Shown here in pieces: positions 62,123-64,000 of a stretch of DNA of 64,000 bases. How positions within the stretch are numbered: position 1 is the stretch's first letter; every line of letters starts with the position of its first letter. Made by a program: the position numbers and the translations under genes. Source of the DNA: Rotaria sp. Silwood1 (taxonomy: Eukaryota; Rotifera; Eurotatoria; Philodinida; Philodinidae); the NCBI GenBank assembly GCA_905250075.1, contig CAJNOP010000362.1, positions 141,821-205,820 of the forward strand. The letters run 5' to 3'. The notes under the pieces were generated by a model. The model was not told where the DNA came from. It searched no databases and saw only the letters and a program-made list of their open reading frames with translations.

Positions 62123-63686
62123 ATGATGAACACTACTCTTGATTCAAATCAATCAAATCTTAAGAAAACTGATGGTAAGACAGTGTCTTCCTTATATTGG
62201 TTATTTTTTATTTTCTTATAGAAACATCTACTCATAAATTGTTGGATGAACCAGTATTAACATGGCATATGACTTGTGATGATCGACAAAAAGATGGAGT
62301 TGATAATTATAAAGCAGTTACAACTGCAGTATTACTTGATCGTGTTATTGATAATCTCAGTGCTGCAAATAAATTTTCTTTAACTTGTCAAAGTGCAGTC
62401 AATGATTCAACAACAGATTTGAGTGAACATTTTCTTAAATGTGCAAGTAAAAATCATAATTCAACAGCTGATCGTTGTGAATCATTCCCAGAGCAAGTAG
62501 TCGGTAAAAGAAGAAAATATTTTAAATAATTTTCCATACATTTTTATTTAAGATCATTTCAATGTGGTATCAACTGTTCCAAACACAACAAATTATGTAA
62601 CAGCACAGGACAACCAACAACATGAAAAACATATCATAATTAGTTATAATAGTTCATCTCGTGATATATGTCAAAAAATATATGATCGCCTTATTGTAAC
62701 TATATATATAATATTCTTAATTTTACTACATGATGAAAATTTTAATTTTTTACATTCTAGGAAAAAAATTATAAAGTATGGATGCACTTATCAGACATGG
62801 GTGATGATATTCTAGTCAGTATGGCACGTGCTGTTGAAAATTCATATATAGTTCTTTTGTGCATTAATCAACAGTACTATACGAGTGAATATTGTAGGCT
62901 TGGTAAAGAAAAATTTTTTAAAGTATACTTCTCAATTTCTATGAACGAGTAAATTTGTGTAGAAGCGGAATATGCAACTGAAAAAAGAATCAAATGTATT
63001 CCATGCTTGATGGAGAAATCCTTTCAGACAGAGAGTTGGCTGGGAAGTATTAAAGGTTCTAATTTTCACATCGACTTTTCGTCACATGATAATTTTGATC
63101 GATCATTTGATGAATTAATTCGTCAAATAACTTATGTTGAAAAACGATTATCTTTACCACTTCGTAAGTTTTTCTATTTGTAAAACATGATTTTATTTGT
63201 GTTAATTAAGGTCGTACTGCTACATCTTGCTCAATGATTAACTCAATACAATCAGTACGAATGTCTACGTCAGATACAATCATCTCAAGCTTCACAAATA
63301 ATGCGGATTCACGTCGTTTCGATGATATTGTTTGTAAATATAAGAAATCAATAAGTAAAGAACATTATGAATTAAATCAATTACAACAAAATGAATTATC
63401 AAGTCTTATTATAAAGTTACGTGAAGAATTATATTGTGATGCACCACAAGTTTTATCAGATAGTAAAAAGTCAGATGACGTAATTGAAAAGCATCATTGT
63501 GGTAATAATTGTTTGAAACAAACTCGAAACTTTCATCAAAATGATATATTACGATTAGTCGATCGTTTAACAACACCAAAACCAATGGAAGAGAACAATT
63601 CAAATAGTTTTTTTATTGGATGTTTTAAAAGTATCTTAGGTGGTATGGTTGTATGTATGCTTCATAGATGTATCATAAGAAAATAG
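62123..63686 (+). CDS. TIR-domain protein with C-terminal membrane segment
   Basis: Six exons: 62123-62174, 62222-62503, 62553-62695, 62761-62902, 62963-63163, 63211-63686; 1296 bases, 431 residues. The N-terminal 110 residues match nothing I know. The TIR domain is at about 138-265: HIIISYNSSSRDICQKIYD (strand A and BB-loop side), YKVWMHLSDMGDDI, YIVLLCINQQYY and YCRLEAEYATEKRIKCIP, where Glu207 occupies the place of the catalytic glutamate of NAD-cleaving TIRs; an intron splits that codon. WLGSIKG and FDRSFDELIRQI end the domain. After a coiled-coil-prone region, the last 25 residues are hydrophobic with a basic tip (FFIGCFKSILGGMVVCMLHR), suggesting a tail anchor. Start chosen because CACAG lies 3 nt upstream of the ATG; the frame itself is open from 61976. 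NAD hydrolysis versus scaffolding cannot be decided from sequence. Confidence 0.85.
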
Positions 63687-64000
63687 AAATGTTTTTTATA
63701 GTTTGTTAATTATAAATCGTTTTTGTAAAATTTCTGATTATTAATAAAAATTGCACCGAATGTAGCATATAGACACAAATCACTAAAAAAACAAGATGTT
63801 GTAAATTTTGTTTCATTAATACAAGAAACGTTGATTCTCTCCATTGACAAGATTGATATATAGTTTTATTCCGTTCACTCTGAAAATTAAGTTTATATGC
63901 ATCATAACACTTATATTACTAGTCTTTCTAATTGTTAATTCATTAAAAAAAAAGTTTTTTTTTTCTAGTATCTGTAGAGAAAAATATCAAGTTTTACTCG
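63687..64000. other. Downstream spacer
   Basis: About 310 AT-rich bases after the TIR gene, with AATAAA-type words near 63740 that could serve polyadenylation. Nothing else seen. Confidence 0.5.

Noticed and set aside
1-64000. CRISPR array, bacterial operon, phage or rRNA genes
   Set aside because: The genes have spliceosomal introns and metazoan families; no regular spaced repeats or rRNA signatures were seen.

Overview
The window looks like nuclear DNA from an AT-rich invertebrate, most probably a bdelloid rotifer (Rotaria-like). The base composition is very AT-rich. Genes have many short introns (about 46-78 bp) with GT-AG borders, mixed with a few long ones. At seven genes a splice-acceptor-like sequence lies just upstream of the start codon, as expected for spliced-leader trans-splicing. 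Several secreted or metabolic enzymes look microbial in origin and sit beside metazoan regulators (NF-YB, SGF11). The species assignment is inference. Exon models were built by hand from splice sites; summed coding lengths are multiples of three for every complete multi-exon gene.

Layout. 1-2955: gene-poor. 2956-12194 (+): a nine-exon, about 1339-residue protein with SAM, macro-like and TIR domains; its sixth intron carries an 818-bp GC-rich hAT-type element with an 8-bp target duplication. 12962-14278 (-): secreted FG-GAP/VCBS protein. 14985-16052 (-): laccase-like multicopper oxidase cut by a 100-N assembly gap. 18556-19956 (+): intronless ADP-ribosylglycohydrolase. 21705-25288 (-): seven-exon secreted GH78 alpha-L-rhamnosidase. 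29083-30201 (+): rhodopsin-like GPCR. 34716-35455 (+): tetraspan membrane protein with a Q-rich tail. 38469-38984 (-): basic Lys/Asn-rich protein. 40565-41425 (-): endonuclease/exonuclease/phosphatase-fold enzyme. 45332-45404 (-): tRNA-Lys(CTT), with a decayed tRNA-Lys-like copy at 45935-46005 (+). 46550-47699 (+): ZIP-family homologue that has lost most metal-binding residues. 53963-54913 (+): membrane-anchored RNase H-fold protein. 56064-58175 (+): NF-YB. 58425-59759 (+): SGF11/ATXN7L3-like SAGA subunit. 60809-61381: piggyBac-like MITE flanked by TTAA. 62123-63686 (+): six-exon TIR protein with a C-terminal membrane segment.

How the genes may work together. Three proteins belong to NAD/ADP-ribose chemistry: two TIR proteins that keep the glutamate used by NAD-cleaving TIRs, one of them fused to a macro-like fold, and an ADP-ribosylglycohydrolase. 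Production, sensing and removal of ADP-ribose signals is a reasonable hypothesis, but nothing in the sequence proves a shared pathway. The block 12.9-25.3 kb groups four enzymes or secreted proteins of the kind bdelloids acquire horizontally. The rest of the window is AT-rich spacer with two pairs of dispersed repeats, MITEs and short hairpins.
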